NCBI GenBank assembly: GCA_021464525.1 | Contig: JADRCO010000720.1 | Location: 1-27,615, forward strand | Direction of reading: 5' to 3' | DNA: 27,615 bases | Source: Rhizophagus sp. LPA8_4_AMF | Taxonomy: Eukaryota > Glomeromycota > Glomeromycetes > Glomerales > Glomeraceae | Shown here: positions 12,301 to 24,419 of the stretch, in pieces | How the letters are laid out: the number at the start of each line of letters is the position of its first letter | Numbering within the stretch: position 1 is the first letter of the stretch | The notes under the pieces: model-generated | The model's input: only the letters and a program-made list of their open reading frames with translations | Databases searched by the model: none | What the model was told of the DNA's origin: nothing | Program-made: the position numbers and the translations under genes

Positions 12301-15300
12301 AAGATGTTGTTAGAATCCAAAAACATTTCAAAAAAATGTTTGCTGGTATTTCTAATATCTTATTGAGCGAAGATTTGACAATCATTCAAGGAATGGCATC
12401 CCGTGAGGGTGAAGAAGTTCCATTCAAACATCCGATTTCAATTAAAGAAAATCCAAAGATTAATGACTGGCTTACTATGATCGAAAAAGAAATGAGAATC
12501 TCTCTCGCTGAATGGTTAACAGAAGCCGTTATTGAACTTAATTCATTTTACCTTAATGATGAATTAGTTACCAGTACCTTATTAGAATGGATTGAAAAAT
12601 ATGCATCACAATTAGTAGTAGTTGCGGTTCAAATTATTTGGACACAATCTGTAGACAAAGCTCTCTCTACAATGGAACAGGGTGATCGTAACGATCAAAC
12701 TCCATTAAACAAATCCCTTCAGTTCGTAACTCGCGCATTAGACGTCTTAGCTGACACTGTACTTACAGATTTACCTTCAACTCAACGCAAAAAATGTGAA
12801 CATTTAATTACTGAACTTGTACATCAACGAGATCTTATCCGTCAACTTATTAAGAACAAAATATCATCACCAAAGGATTTTGAATGGTTATACCAAATGA
12901 GATTTTATTTTAACGCATCTCTTGATGATCCAATTGCTAGACTCACAATTCATATGGCAAATGCTCAATTCTTATATGGTTATGAATATCTTGGTGTTCC
13001 TGACCGTCTAGTACAAACCCCTCTTACCGACAGATGTTATCTAACTCTTACTCAAGCTCTTTCTCTTCAACTTGGAGGTTCACCTTTCGGGCCGGGTAAG
13101 TCTACGAAAGTTTATTCTCTTCTCGTCAGAATTAATTATTTCGATTTTATTTTATTTGTCCTAACAAAAAAATAAAATTTTTTTCCTTTCCGCCTATTAA
13201 ATGGTGAACATTTTATTTCTTGTTTATTAGCTGGTAAGTAATTTTACATATTTAATATTTCCGTTATTACATTAATAACAATTCTCTTTATATTGTAGGT
13301 ACTGGTAAAACTGAGTCGGTTAAAGCTCTTGGTGTACAACTTGGAAGATTTGTGCTTGTATTCTGCTGTGATGAAAATTTCGATTTCCAAGCTATGGGAC
13401 GTATTTTTGTTGGTCTCTGTCAAGTTGGTGCTTGGGGATGTTTTGATGAATTTAATCGTCTTGAAGAAAGAATTTTATCTGCTGTTTCGCAACAAGTACA
13501 AACCATTCAACTTGGGTTGAAAAAAATTGTAGATAATCCAAACGCTGAAGTAGAAATTGTTGGCAAAAGTCTTAAAGTTAATGCAAATACTGGCATTTTT
13601 ATTACTATGAATCCTGGTTATGCTGGACGTTCTAACTTACCAGATAATTTGAAAAAACTGTTTAGAAGTATGGCTATGACAAAACCAGATCGTGAACTAA
13701 TTTCACAAGTTATGCTTTACTCGCAAGGTTTCCGTACAGCCGAAACTCTTGCTTCTAAAGTAGTACCGCTTTTTAACTTATGTTCTGAACAATTATCGCC
13801 ACAAGCACATTATGATTTCGGTCTACGTGCTTTGAAATGTGTACTTGTTAGTGCTGGTAATTTAAAACGTGAACGTCTTCAACTTCTTAGAGAGAAAAAT
13901 AGTGATGAATCAGAATATGCAAATATTTCAGAACCTATCCCAGAACAAGAAATTGTTATTCAAAGTATTCGTGAAACTATTGTTCCAAAATTGGTCGCTG
14001 ACGATATTCCATTGTTGTCCAGTTTATTAGCTGATGTATTCCCTGGTGTTGAATATAGACCTGTAGATCTTGATAGACTTACAAACGAAATCAAACTAGT
14101 CTGTCAAGAAAAACGTCTTCTCGATGGAGAAATGTGGATGGAGAAAGTATTACAACTTTATCAAATTCAAAACTTACATCACGGTCTTATGATGGTAGGA
14201 CCATCAGGTTCTGGAAAAACTATAGCTTGGAAGGTTCTTTTGGAAGCTTTAGAACGTGTACAGGGTGTAGAAGGTGTCTCATACGTAATTGATCCAAAAG
14301 CTATATCAAAGGATGCTCTTTATGGTACTCTTGATCCTACTACTCGTGAATGGGTAGATGGTTTATTTACACATATCTTGCGTAAAATTGTGGACAATGT
14401 TCGTGGTGAAAGTTCAAAAAGACATTGGGTTATTTTTGATGGCGACGTAGATCCTGAATGGGTCGAAAACTTGAATAGTGTACTTGACGATAATAAATTG
14501 CTTACTTTACCTAACGGTGAACGTTTGAGTCTTCCACCAAATGTTCGTATTATGTTTGAAGTAGAAAATTTGAAATACGCTACTTTGGCTACTGTCAGTC
14601 GTTGCGGTATGGTTTGGTTCAGTGAAGAAGTTTGTACTCTAAAGATGATTTACACCAATTACTTGGAAACTCTCAAATCTGTACCATTGGATGACAATGA
14701 AGAAGAAAATTCCTCAACTGCACACAGAGCTGAATCTGGCGATGAAGAAACTGTTTCACCTCATTTAAGTACACAACGTGCTGTTGCACAAATTCTTGCT
14801 AAACACATGACTGACGATGGTTTCGTAACCAAAGCCCTTGAACACGCTGAAAAATTAGAACATATCATGGATTTCACAAAGATGCGTGTTTTAAATACCT
14901 TATTCTCATTGATGAATAAGACAGTACGTAATGTCATTGATTATAACATACAACATCCCGATTTTCCAATGACAGCCGAGCATTTAGAAGGTTATGTCAC
15001 TAAACGTTTAGTTATTGGTGTTATTTGGAGTTTCTCTGGAGACGCGAAACTTGAATTACGTGCTCAACTTGGAGATTTCGTACGTGGAATTGCAATTGTC
15101 GATTTACCGCCTGCATCTCCTGGATCATCTGTTATTGATTACGATGTTCAAATAAGTAATGGTGAATGGGTTGCGTGGACAACTAAAGTACCTACTATTG
15201 AAATTGAAACTCATACTGTTGCTGAAGCTGATGTAGTTATTCCCACTGTTGATACTGTTCGTCATGAAGAAGTTTTGTATTCCTGGTTATCAGAACACAA

Positions 15301-18300
15301 GCCACTTATGCTTTGTGGTCCTCCAGGCTCCGGTAAAACAATGACACTTTTCAGTGCTCTTAGAAAATTACCTGACATGGAAGTTGTCGGTCTCAACTTT
15401 TCTAGTGCTACAACTCCTGAACTTATTTTGAAAACTTTTGAACAATATTGTGAATATAGAAAGACACCTAATGGTGTAATTTTGTCACCTATCCTTATTG
15501 GCCGTTGGATTGTATTATTCTGTGATGAAATCAATTTACCTGCTAGTGATAAATATGGAACTCAACGTGTTATTTCATTTTTAAGACAGTTAATTGAATA
15601 TGGAGGTTACTGGAGAACTACTGACAAAGCATGGGTTAAACTTGAACGTATACAATTTGTTGGTGCCTGTAATCCACCAACAGATCCTGGTCGTGTACCA
15701 CTAACTCATAGATTCCTTCGTCATTCACCTTTAGTGATGGTTGATTACCCTGGCGAAATTTCTCTTAACCAAATTTATGGTACTTTCTCACGTGCCATGT
15801 TAAAAGTTGTCCCTTCACTTCGAGCTTACGCCGAACCTCTTACAGCTGCAATGGTAGATTTCTACCTTGCATCACAAAAACGTTTCACACCAGACATTCA
15901 AGCTCATTATATTTATTCTCCTCGTGAATTGACCCGATGGATGAGAGGTATTTTTGAAGCCATAAAACCAATGGAATCATTGTCTCTTGAAGGACTTGTT
16001 CGTATCTGGGCACATGAAGCTCTTCGATTGTTCCAAGATCGTCTTGTCACTGAAGAAGAAAAGAAATGGACAGATGATAATATAGATGCAATTGCTATGA
16101 GACACTTCCCTAATTTAAATCAACAAGAAGCTTTAGGACGTCCAATATTATTCTCCAATTGGTTATCCAAATATTATATTCCCGTTGAACGTGAGGATTT
16201 ACGGGATTATGTCAAAGCTCGCCTCAAAGTCTTTTATGAAGAAGAATTGGATGTTCCATTAGTATTATTTAATGATGTATTAGATCACGTACTTCGTATT
16301 GATCGTGTATTTAGACAAATGCAAGGGCATTTACTTTTAATTGGTGTTAGTGGTTCCGGGAAAACTACTTTATCCAGATTTGTTGCTTGGATGAACGGTT
16401 TAAGTGTCTTCCAAATCAAGGCTCATAACAAATACACCGGTGATGATTTTGATGAAGATCTTCGCGTTGTTTTAAGACGTGCAGGTTGTAAAGCTGAAAA
16501 AATATGCTTCATTATGGATGAATCCAATGTATTAGATTCAGGTTTCTTAGAACGTATGAATACATTGCTCGCTAATGCTGAGGTTCCTGGATTGTTTGAG
16601 GGTGATGAATATAATACTTTAATGACAGCTTGTAAAGAAGGTGCCCAAAGAGAAGGGTTAATGTTAGATTCTCAAGAAGAATTATATAAATGGTTCACGC
16701 AACAAGTAATGAAGAATTTGCACGTTGTGTTCACAATGAATCCTCCTGAAGGTGGTCTTGCTTCCCGTGCAGCAACTTCTCCTGCCTTATTTAATCGTTG
16801 TGTATTAGATTGGTTCGGTGATTGGTCAGACCAAGCTTTCTTCCGAGTTGGTTTGGAATTTACACATAACTTAGATTTGGATATCCAGAATTATTCTCCA
16901 CCGGCAAACTTCCCAACTGCGTATCGTGGTTTATCTCTTCCACCTTCACATCGAAATGCTATTGTAAATGCTTTTGTATACGTTCATCAATCACTTTATG
17001 ATATTAACGCAAAATTAAGCAAACGACAAGGACGTTATAATTATGTTACTCCCCGTCATTATTTGGACTTTATTAATCATTATGTACGTTTATTTAATGA
17101 GAAACGTGAAGATTTAGAAGAACAACAGCGTCATTTGAACGTTGGTTTAGATAAATTAAAAGAAACTGTGGTAACTGTAGAAGAGCTTCGTAAGAGCTTG
17201 GCTATCAAGGAGAAAGATCTTAAAGCAAAAGAAGCTGAAGCCACCGAAAAATTAAAGAAGATGGTAGAAGATGAAACACTTGCTAAACAACAAAAAGATG
17301 AATCCGAAAAAATTGGAGCTCAGCTTGAAATTCAAACAAAAAACATTGAAGAACGTCGTAGTGTTGTATTAAGAGATTTAGAGAATGCAGAACCAGCTGT
17401 TGAAGAAGCGAGGAGAAGTGTACAAGGTATTAAGAAACAACAACTTACCGAAGTACGTTCTATGGGTAATCCTCCTGAAGCTGTAAAACTCGCTATGACT
17501 TCAGTTTGTACCGTACTTGGATTTTCTATAGACAGTTGGAAAGGTGTGCAAGGTATCATTCGTCGTGACGATTTTATTACAAGTATTGTTAATTATGATA
17601 CGGACAAGAACATGACAAGAAATTTGAGAGAAAAAATGAAGAAAGAATATTTAAGCAAACCTCATTTCAATTACGAGATTGTAAACAAAGCTAGTAAAGC
17701 TTGTGGACCCTTAGTTAAATGGGTAATTGCTCAAGTGAGTTATTCTGAAATTTTGGATAGAGTAGGACCTTTACGTCAAGAAGTAGATTCTTTAGAAAAG
17801 GAACAGGAGTCAACTAAAATGAAGGCTGTTAGTATTCAAAGTATGATTAATGATTTAGAGGAAAAAATTGGAGTATATAGAATAGAATATGAATCCTTAA
17901 TTAGTCAGAAAAAAGCTATTAAAGATGGTATGGAAAGTGTCAAAACAAAAGTTGACCGTAGTATGACGCTTCTTGAGAGCTTGTCATCCGAAAAAGAAAG
18001 ATGGGAAAGCGGTAGCCAGGCATTTGAAACACAAATGGGTACTATTGTGGGAGACGTCTTACTTTCAGCTGCTTTCCTCGCTTATGGTGGTTATTTTGAT
18101 CAACAATATCGTGAAATATTAGTGAACAAATGGACAGGTCATCTTGTCAACGCAAACATTCAATTCAAACAAGAACTTTCATTAACAGAATATCTTTCAA
18201 CCGCTGATGATCGTCTGTCATGGCAAGAAAATTCTCTTCCCGCGGACGATCTTTGTACAGAAAATGCTATCATGCTCAAACGCTTCAATAGATATCCATT

Positions 18301-21300
18301 AATTATTGATCCATCTGGTCAAGCTTCAGCCTTTTTGATGAATGAATATAAGGATAGAAAAATTGGAATTACTAGTTTCTTGGATGATTCATTCATTAAA
18401 AACTTGGAAAGTGCTCTTCGTTTCGGTAATCCATTACTTATTCAAGATGTTGAACATCTTGACCCTATTTTAAATGCTGTACTAAACAAAGAATTGCGTC
18501 GTACTGGAGGTCGTGTCTTGATCCGTTTAGGAGGACAAGATATCGATTTCTCTCCATCATTTACTTTATTCCTTTCAACTCGTGACCCATCTGTCAATTT
18601 CCCTCCGGACGTATGCAGTCGTGTGACATTTGTCAATTTCACTGTAACTCGTGGTAGTTTACAAAGCCAATGTCTTAATCAAGTACTTAAGGTTGAAAGA
18701 CCAGATACTGATAAAAAGAGAACAGACTTAATTAAACTTCAAGGCGAATTCAAATTAAAATTAAGACATCTTGAAAAATCTCTTTTACAAGCTTTGAATG
18801 AGTCGAAGGGTAATATTTTGGATGATGCTGTAGTTTTGAATACACTAGAAACATTGAAAAAGGAAGCTGCTGAAATTACTCAAAAGGTTCAAGAAACAGA
18901 AAGTATTATGCAAGAAGTTGAGGAAGTTACAAAGCAATATACTCCCCTTGCTCAGGCTTGTAGTTCAGTCTTCTTCGTAATGGAACAAATGAACTTATTA
19001 CATCATTTCTATCAATTTTCACTTGAATATTTTTATGAAATCTTCCAATTTATTCTCCATGAAAATCCCAATCTTAAAGATGTTACGGAAGCTAATGCTA
19101 GATTAGACATTCTTAAACGCGACCTTTTTAACGTTTCTTTCAAACGTGTATCACGTTCATTATTGCACGAAGATTATGTTACATATGCAATTTTATTATC
19201 TCAAATTAAGATGCGTGGTTCTCCTGAAGCAATTGACGAAACAGAATATGATTTCTTGTTAAGCGGCGGTGATGTAGTTCCCGGCGTTCATGCTACTGCT
19301 AAAGAATTAGGATTACCAGCTGATCTTTTCGATTCTGATCAATTATGTAAAATCAAAGAATTTATTACCCTCCCGTGTTTCTCCAATCTTACTAAACATA
19401 TCGCAAGTAATTTATCAGATTGGAAAGAATTCATGGAAGCTGAATCTGCTGAAGACTGTATTCCCGAATTCTGGGTTAGTGGATTACCTGGTAAGAACCA
19501 TAAGATTATTATAATAATGTAATGAATTCTTAAATTTCTAATTGTTTGTTCTAATTTTCATTATTATTAATACTATAGCTACCGTCAAGCAATTACGAAA
19601 GATATTGATTATTAAATGTTTCCGACCAGATAGATTGATTCCTGCTGTGACCCAATTAGTTGGTGTTGCATTTTACTCGGGTTTCATAAATCAAACAGAT
19701 TTGGACTTTCAAGCTTTAGTTTTGGATGAAATTCAGCCAACTACTCCAATTTCCTTATGTTCGGTTCCTGGCTATGATGCAAGTTTCCGTGTTGATAACC
19801 TTGTTGCAGAAGTTAATGTTCGTTGCACATCTGTTGCTATGGGATCACAAGAGGGTTTTACTCTTGCCGACAACGCTATTGCTAGTTCCATTAAGAATGG
19901 TAACTGGGTGTTATTGAAGAATGTACATCTTGCACCTTCCTGGTTAGGTCAATTAGAAAAGAAATTACATAGCATGAAAGCACATAAAAACTTTAGATTA
20001 TTCCTTACCATGGAAACGAATCCAAAAGTGCCAGTGAACTTATTACGTCTATCACGTATACTTATGTTCGAACCTCCACCAGGTATTAAGGCTAATCTTA
20101 CAGATTCTCTCAAAGCTATTGCTCCAAGTAGACTTCAAAAAGGACCTACAGAACGTGTCAGATTATACTTTATGCTCGCATGGTTACATGCTGTTGTACA
20201 AGAACGTCTTCGTTACTGTCCTCTTGGTTGGACCAAGATTTATGAATTTAATGAATCTGATCAAGATTTTGCTATCAACACAATTGACACTTGGTTAGAC
20301 TCTGTTGCTCAAGGCAGAGCTAATGTTGCCCCTGATAAAATTCCTTGGGAAGCTATGCGTTCGTTGATTACTATTTCCGGTTATGGTGGTCGTATTGATA
20401 ACGAATTTGATAAACGTCTATTGGAATGTTTCGTTAATAGTTTGTTCACACCAGCTGCATATGATATTGATTATAAACTTGTTGAAGGCGTTGACGACTT
20501 GGCTACACCTGAAGGCAGTAAGATAGAACAATTCATGAACTGGGTTAATAAACTTCCTGAAAGGCAACCGCCAGTTTGGTTAGGATTGCCAAGTAATGCT
20601 GAAAAAGTATTATCCATAAGCAAAGGTATACTATTTATTTATTTTTTTTTCATGTTTTATTATCAATCATCTATGAAGATTATTTAAGTTATATTATAAT
20701 TCTACTTTTAGGTAATGCAATGCTTGTTAAAATACGTAAGATGAAGAGTTTAGCTGATGACGATGAAGTCGCATACACACAAGAATCAGGTTCTGAATCA
20801 ACTGGAGCCTCTACTCAACCCGCTTGGATGCGTGCTCTTTATAATAATGTCGATACTTGGTTAAATGTATTACCACAAGTAAGTTTTGTGTTATTAATTT
20901 CAATATCAACAAAATTTAAATATTAATACTAATCGACATACACGTATTCTTTTTTTATTTACTTATTGTAGAAACTAACTTCCATGAATCGTACCGCCGA
21001 AAGTATCAAAAATCCATTATTCAGATTTTTCGATCGTGAAAATCAAATAGGTCGTTCTCTTCTTAAAAAGATACGACATGATTTAGAAGATATAAAGAAG
21101 GTTTGCGATGGCGAACTTAAACAAACCAACCATTTACGCATGTTGTTGAGTTGTTTAACAAAAGGTAATTCTTTTTAATATAGTCTCAACTTTATTCAAA
21201 GAGTATTTATTAATTCGTTATTCAAATTTAATATTTAGGTATTATACCGGACCACTGGAGAAAATATAAAGTTTCAAAAACTGTTTCACTCAATCATTGG

Positions 21301-21840
21301 ATAGCAGATTTTAAGAGTCGTTTACAGCAACTGGAAGGAATTACCAATGAAACTCAATATTCAGGATTAAATGTATGGTTAGGAGGTCTTTTCATGCCTG
21401 AAGCATATGTTACAGCTACACGTCAAGCAGTAGCGCAATCACACAAATGGTCATTAGAAGAATTAAGATTGGAAATTGACCTTGACAAGAGTGGAGATGA
21501 GGATTCGTTTACGATAACAGGGATTAAACTTGCAGGTATGTAAAGAATATATGTTCCTTTCATAAATTATTAGATTCAACTAATAATCATTTTGATTAAT
21601 TCAGGTGCCGAATGGAAAAATGATCAAATAAGATTGGTATCAACACCATTCACTAAATTGGATAAATCACAAATCCGATGGGTACTAAAGTCTAAGGAAA
21701 TCGAAATCACTGATCAAACAGTTCAACTCCCAGTTTACCTTAATGAGGATCGAAGTGATTTACTTTTCATAATTAATTCAAGTACTAAGAAAGAAGACAA
21801 AAACAACGTTGCTCAACGTGGTGTAGCAGTTATTATTTAA
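6348..21840 (+). CDS. DYN1: Cytoplasmic dynein heavy chain (retrograde microtubule motor)
   Basis: Minus-end-directed motor chain for nuclear migration, organelle and endosome transport. Coding exons by my model: 6348-6612, 6864-7184, 7291-7415, 7516-7756, 7845-7937, 8016-8139, 8208-8871, 8957-9259, 9339-13095, 13231-13233, 13299-19490, 19579-20625, 20712-20878, 20972-21164, 21239-21535, 21605-21840. All phases agree, giving 4675 residues. The N-terminal tail runs to about residue 1250. The linker includes [20 protein letters not shown] (about 1595-1620). P-loops are AAA1 GPAGTGKT 1963-1970, AAA2 GPSGSGKT 2266-2273, AAA3 GPPGSGKT from 2639 and AAA4 GVSGSGKT 2981-2988. Walker B motifs include CFDEFNR (AAA1), FCDEIN (AAA3) and IMDESN (AAA4). 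Antiparallel stalk coils at about 3235-3330 and 3455-3545 flank a microtubule-binding domain starting near [10 protein letters not shown] (3356). AAA5, AAA6 and a full C-terminal domain ending GVAVII follow, as in animals. ATG 6348 is preferred because the frame upstream opens only with TTG. Confidence 0.96.
7416..7515 (+). other. GC-AG intron in the dynein tail
   Basis: The exon ends ...GAG at 7415 and the intron starts GCAAGT, the consensus form of a GC donor. It ends aatag at 7515. Joining 7415 to 7516 keeps phase 0 and gives [14 protein letters not shown], which fits the family pattern in this part of the tail (a Cys about four residues before a Gly, as I recall from animal dynein). The nearby GT at 7420-7421 is in the wrong phase for the first two AGs (7515 and 7520) and would need an acceptor at 7528 inside a purine run. 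Confidence 0.8.
13231..13233 (+). other. 3-nt micro-exon (CTG) completing the dynein AAA1 Walker A motif
   Basis: The left exon ends CCG G at 13095 before GTAAGT. The right exon starts GT ACT GGT AAA at 13299 after ttgtag. Between them lies ttattag, then CTG, then gtaagt: a full acceptor and a full donor enclosing three bases. Including CTG gives the invariant GPAGTGKT (residues 1963-1970). Joining 13095 directly to 13299 keeps the frame but gives GPGTGKT, one residue short of the P-loop consensus. The flanking introns are 13096-13230 (135 nt) and 13234-13298 (65 nt). Confidence 0.85.
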
Positions 21841-22532
21841 TCTTTATTACATATTGCATTTAATTTTTTTTAATTGATTTCATTTTCTTGATTTACATAA
21901 TTAGTTGGAAATGCTTAGTGTTTATTTAAATAATTTTTGTAATTCATAGCGAAAAAAAACCATCATTCCATTTTTGTATTTAACTTCAGTTAGTATTTAT
22001 TTTATTTAGGATATTCAAAATTGACATCCATGATCCATAGCATATAGAATACATTTAAATAAAATAAATCATTATTAAATTATAAATAAATAATTTAAGT
22101 TCTGTTGGCACATTGTACCGTATTTTGCGGGCCATAGTATCCGGTATGAAGTTTGACCTCTATTGCGCGAGTTTTTATTATTAATGGAAAGATGTTTAAA
22201 ACTTTCCTAACAATTAAGGTCTTATACTCGTAACACCTAAGATGTTTATTATATTATTTATATAATAAGAAATGAGACTGTTGAGTATTATACATGGGGA
22301 CTCAAAATACGGTATGTTCACGTGCAAGTGCATCTTTGGGCATTTAAAAAAGGCCTTATTTTTAGCAGTATCACTATTGTTTCAACAAATTTTGATAGTA
22401 TAAATAGTTACAATAAACGGAGAATAAGACCGCCAAGAATTATCTTCTCAAATTTTTTTTTTCCGCTTTTATATTTCCGAATTATACTCTAAACTTTATT
22501 TTTAAGAATTTCAATAACTGCAAGTTTTCAAG
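21841..22532. other. Intergenic region between dynein and CHMP1
   Basis: This stretch holds the 3' UTR of the dynein gene and the promoter of the ESCRT-III gene. It is AT-rich and no coding frame is supported. A separated inverted repeat (22116-22314) is listed on its own. A pyrimidine tract at about 22440-22462 precedes the ATG of the next gene by about 70 nt and may belong to its core promoter. Confidence 0.55.
22116..22314. repeat. Candidate miniature inverted-repeat element, about 199 nt
   Basis: taccgtattttg at 22116-22127 recurs as its exact reverse complement caaaatacggta at 22303-22314, separated by 175 nt. The enclosed region is non-coding and includes a TA-rich self-complementary patch (about 22248-22268). 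The size and layout suit a MITE. The flanks show no obvious target duplication, so the element may be old, or the pair may be coincidental. Confidence 0.35.
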
Positions 22533-23496
22533 ATGGGTAGTAAATTGGAAGCACACTTGTTCCAACTAAAAGTAAGGATATAACATACATGATAATATTT
22601 TGCAAATTGCTTTAATGAATTTCGTTTTAAAAGTTGACAGCAAAACAATTAAGTCGGCAAGCAAAGAAAGCTAACAAGGATGAAAATGCAGAAAAGGCAA
22701 AACTTAAAAAGGTGTGTGATTTAGAATTCTTAAATCATTAATTTTTGGGAATGCTGTCTTGACTAATTTATTTTCCGTTTTCAGGCGATACAACAACAGA
22801 ATACAGAAGGAGCACGAATATATGCCTCAAATTCTATTCGCAAAAAGAATGAGGCGTTAAATCTATTGAGATTATCATCAAGAATAGATGCAGTTGCCAG
22901 TCGAATACAGACTGCTGTTACAATGCAAAAGGTAAGAGTATTTTTTTTTTCGATCTTCTGATATTGATAATATAAGTGGTAACATAAAAATTCATATAGG
23001 TGACCGGATCAATGGCAAATGTTGTAAAAGGCATGGATAAAGCTATGACGAATATGAACTTGGAACAGGTATATAAAGGATTGCTTATAAATTAATTGAA
23101 CCCACCATTAATCTTATTAAATGAATCTTTTCAATAGATTTCTGCTGTAATGGACAAATTCGAAGCTCAATTTGAAGACATAGATGTTCAAACACAATAT
23201 ATGGAAGGTGCAATGGGCAATACTACGTCATTGAGCACTCCACAAGAAGAAGTTGATTTATTAATGCAACAAGTAGCAGATGAGCATGGATTGGAGTTGA
23301 ATCACGAGTTAGGAGAAGCTGCCCCGAGCGATGTTATTGGTGTGCCAGAGAAAAATAATAAAGAAGATGAAGAATTGACAGAACGTTTACGTAAGAAAAT
23401 TTGTTTATTTAATAGTTTGTATTTGAGCGCAATTATAAACAGTTTCTTATTTTTTTATTCTATTTCATAATAATAGGCGCATTGAGACAAACTTAA
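22533..23496 (+). CDS. DID2: ESCRT-III-associated protein CHMP1/Did2
   Basis: Six exons by my model: 22533-22571, 22634-22711, 22785-22931, 23000-23068, 23138-23390, 23477-23496. The protein is 201 residues, the usual family length. It recruits and regulates the AAA ATPase Vps4 on endosomes, promoting ESCRT-III disassembly in multivesicular body formation. It begins [19 protein letters not shown], followed by a basic helix (about residues 14-60) and the family block [14 protein letters not shown]. The second half is acidic. The C-terminus ELTERLRALRQT fits the MIM1 consensus (acidic, L..RL..LR) that binds the Vps4 MIT domain. The last intron splits the Arg codon inside this motif, so the final 20-nt exon is needed for it. 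Introns are GT-AG and 62-86 nt long. Confidence 0.95.
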
Positions 23497-23870
23497 GTAT
23501 GTGATAAGGACAAATAATAAATGCCTAAATTGTCAAATGAATTAGAAATTAGATACTTATAATTGAATAGTTCTTTTGAATCGTCTCAAAAATTTTTAAT
23601 AATGAAAAGTTGGATAATTTTTTATTTAAATGACTTGGGATATAAGATAATAATAATATATTTAGAAAGTTTAATTATCTTTTTTTCCCTAGGCTTTCAT
23701 AACAACTATAGAAACAAGAAAATTTGTATTGAATATATTATTATTTGTAGATTATTTATATATTAAAACATATAAAACATATCTTTTTTTAATGAATGTA
23801 GTCCCAATTTTATAACCTATAACTGTTCCGTATATGATAAATAATTTGAAGATCAGTTACAGTAGACCCA
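23497..23870. other. Intergenic region downstream of CHMP1
   Basis: 374 nt of AT-rich sequence with no supported gene. A short open frame at 23563-23766 is low in complexity, rich in I, L, Y and F, and lacks any family signature. The region should hold the CHMP1 3' UTR and the promoter of the small downstream gene. Confidence 0.55.
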
Positions 23871-24166
23871 ATGTCTCAAAAAAAAAAAAAAATGTTTTAT
23901 CTCTCTGGCCGATTTTCATCTTTTTTAAAATTATCATTTAAACCAAATTTGTTTTTACAAGTTCGTCATGATAGTTCGTTAGACAAATTTTATAAACCAA
24001 GAAAAACGCATTATCCACCTCCAAAACCTCGCGATAAAACAGCTAGATATGATGGTTTCTTAAAGGTACTTTAATATCAAATAATAACTTTTTAAAGTTC
24101 GACCCGTTTTAAAATATTTTGATTTAGGCAAAACGTAAACGACTACGAAAGAATAAGTCTCCTTAA
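23871..24166 (+). CDS. Small basic protein, probably mitochondrial, function not recognised
   Basis: Two exons, 23871-24065 and 24128-24166, joined in phase 0 across a 62-nt GT-AG intron (donor GTACTT, acceptor gatttag). The product is 77 residues from the first ATG, or 70 from the ATG at 23892. The second start gives a good mitochondrial presequence: MFYLSGRFSSFLKLSF, with hydroxyl, hydrophobic and basic residues and no acids. It is followed by FLQVRHDSS, a plausible cleavage region. The mature part is proline-rich and basic (YKPRKTHYPPPKPRDK) and ends AKRKRLRKNKSP. The shape suits a small mitoribosomal or RNA-associated protein, but I do not recognise the family. A 15-nt A run (23878-23892) lies between the two possible starts. 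Confidence 0.65.
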
Positions 24167-24419
24167 ATAAACCCACAAATACTGTACAATCTCTTCTATA
24201 AATTCCGTTTTCTCTATTCTTTCTTAGGGTTTAAATAATAAAATTATGAGACTGGATTAATTAATAATTGGTCATTTTGAACAATAATTACAAAAATTTT
24301 AATGTAAATGATAGTCGCGGATTATAAATACTGTATCATGTGATTTAAAAAAGATTTATCATCATATTTTACAATAAATATTATAACTAATTCCTCAATC
24401 GTATTTTTATATCTGTTAA

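Noticed and set aside
13096-13298. A single 203-nt intron joining 13095 directly to 13299
   Set aside because: It keeps the frame but removes the Ala of GPAGTGKT and leaves Phe where the first Gly of the P-loop should be. A full acceptor-CTG-donor set inside the interval restores the consensus exactly.
22141-22175. Another transposon end in the agtttgacctctatt stretch
   Set aside because: It recalls the CAGTCAGACCTCTAT end but has no TA-CAGT start and no inverted partner nearby.
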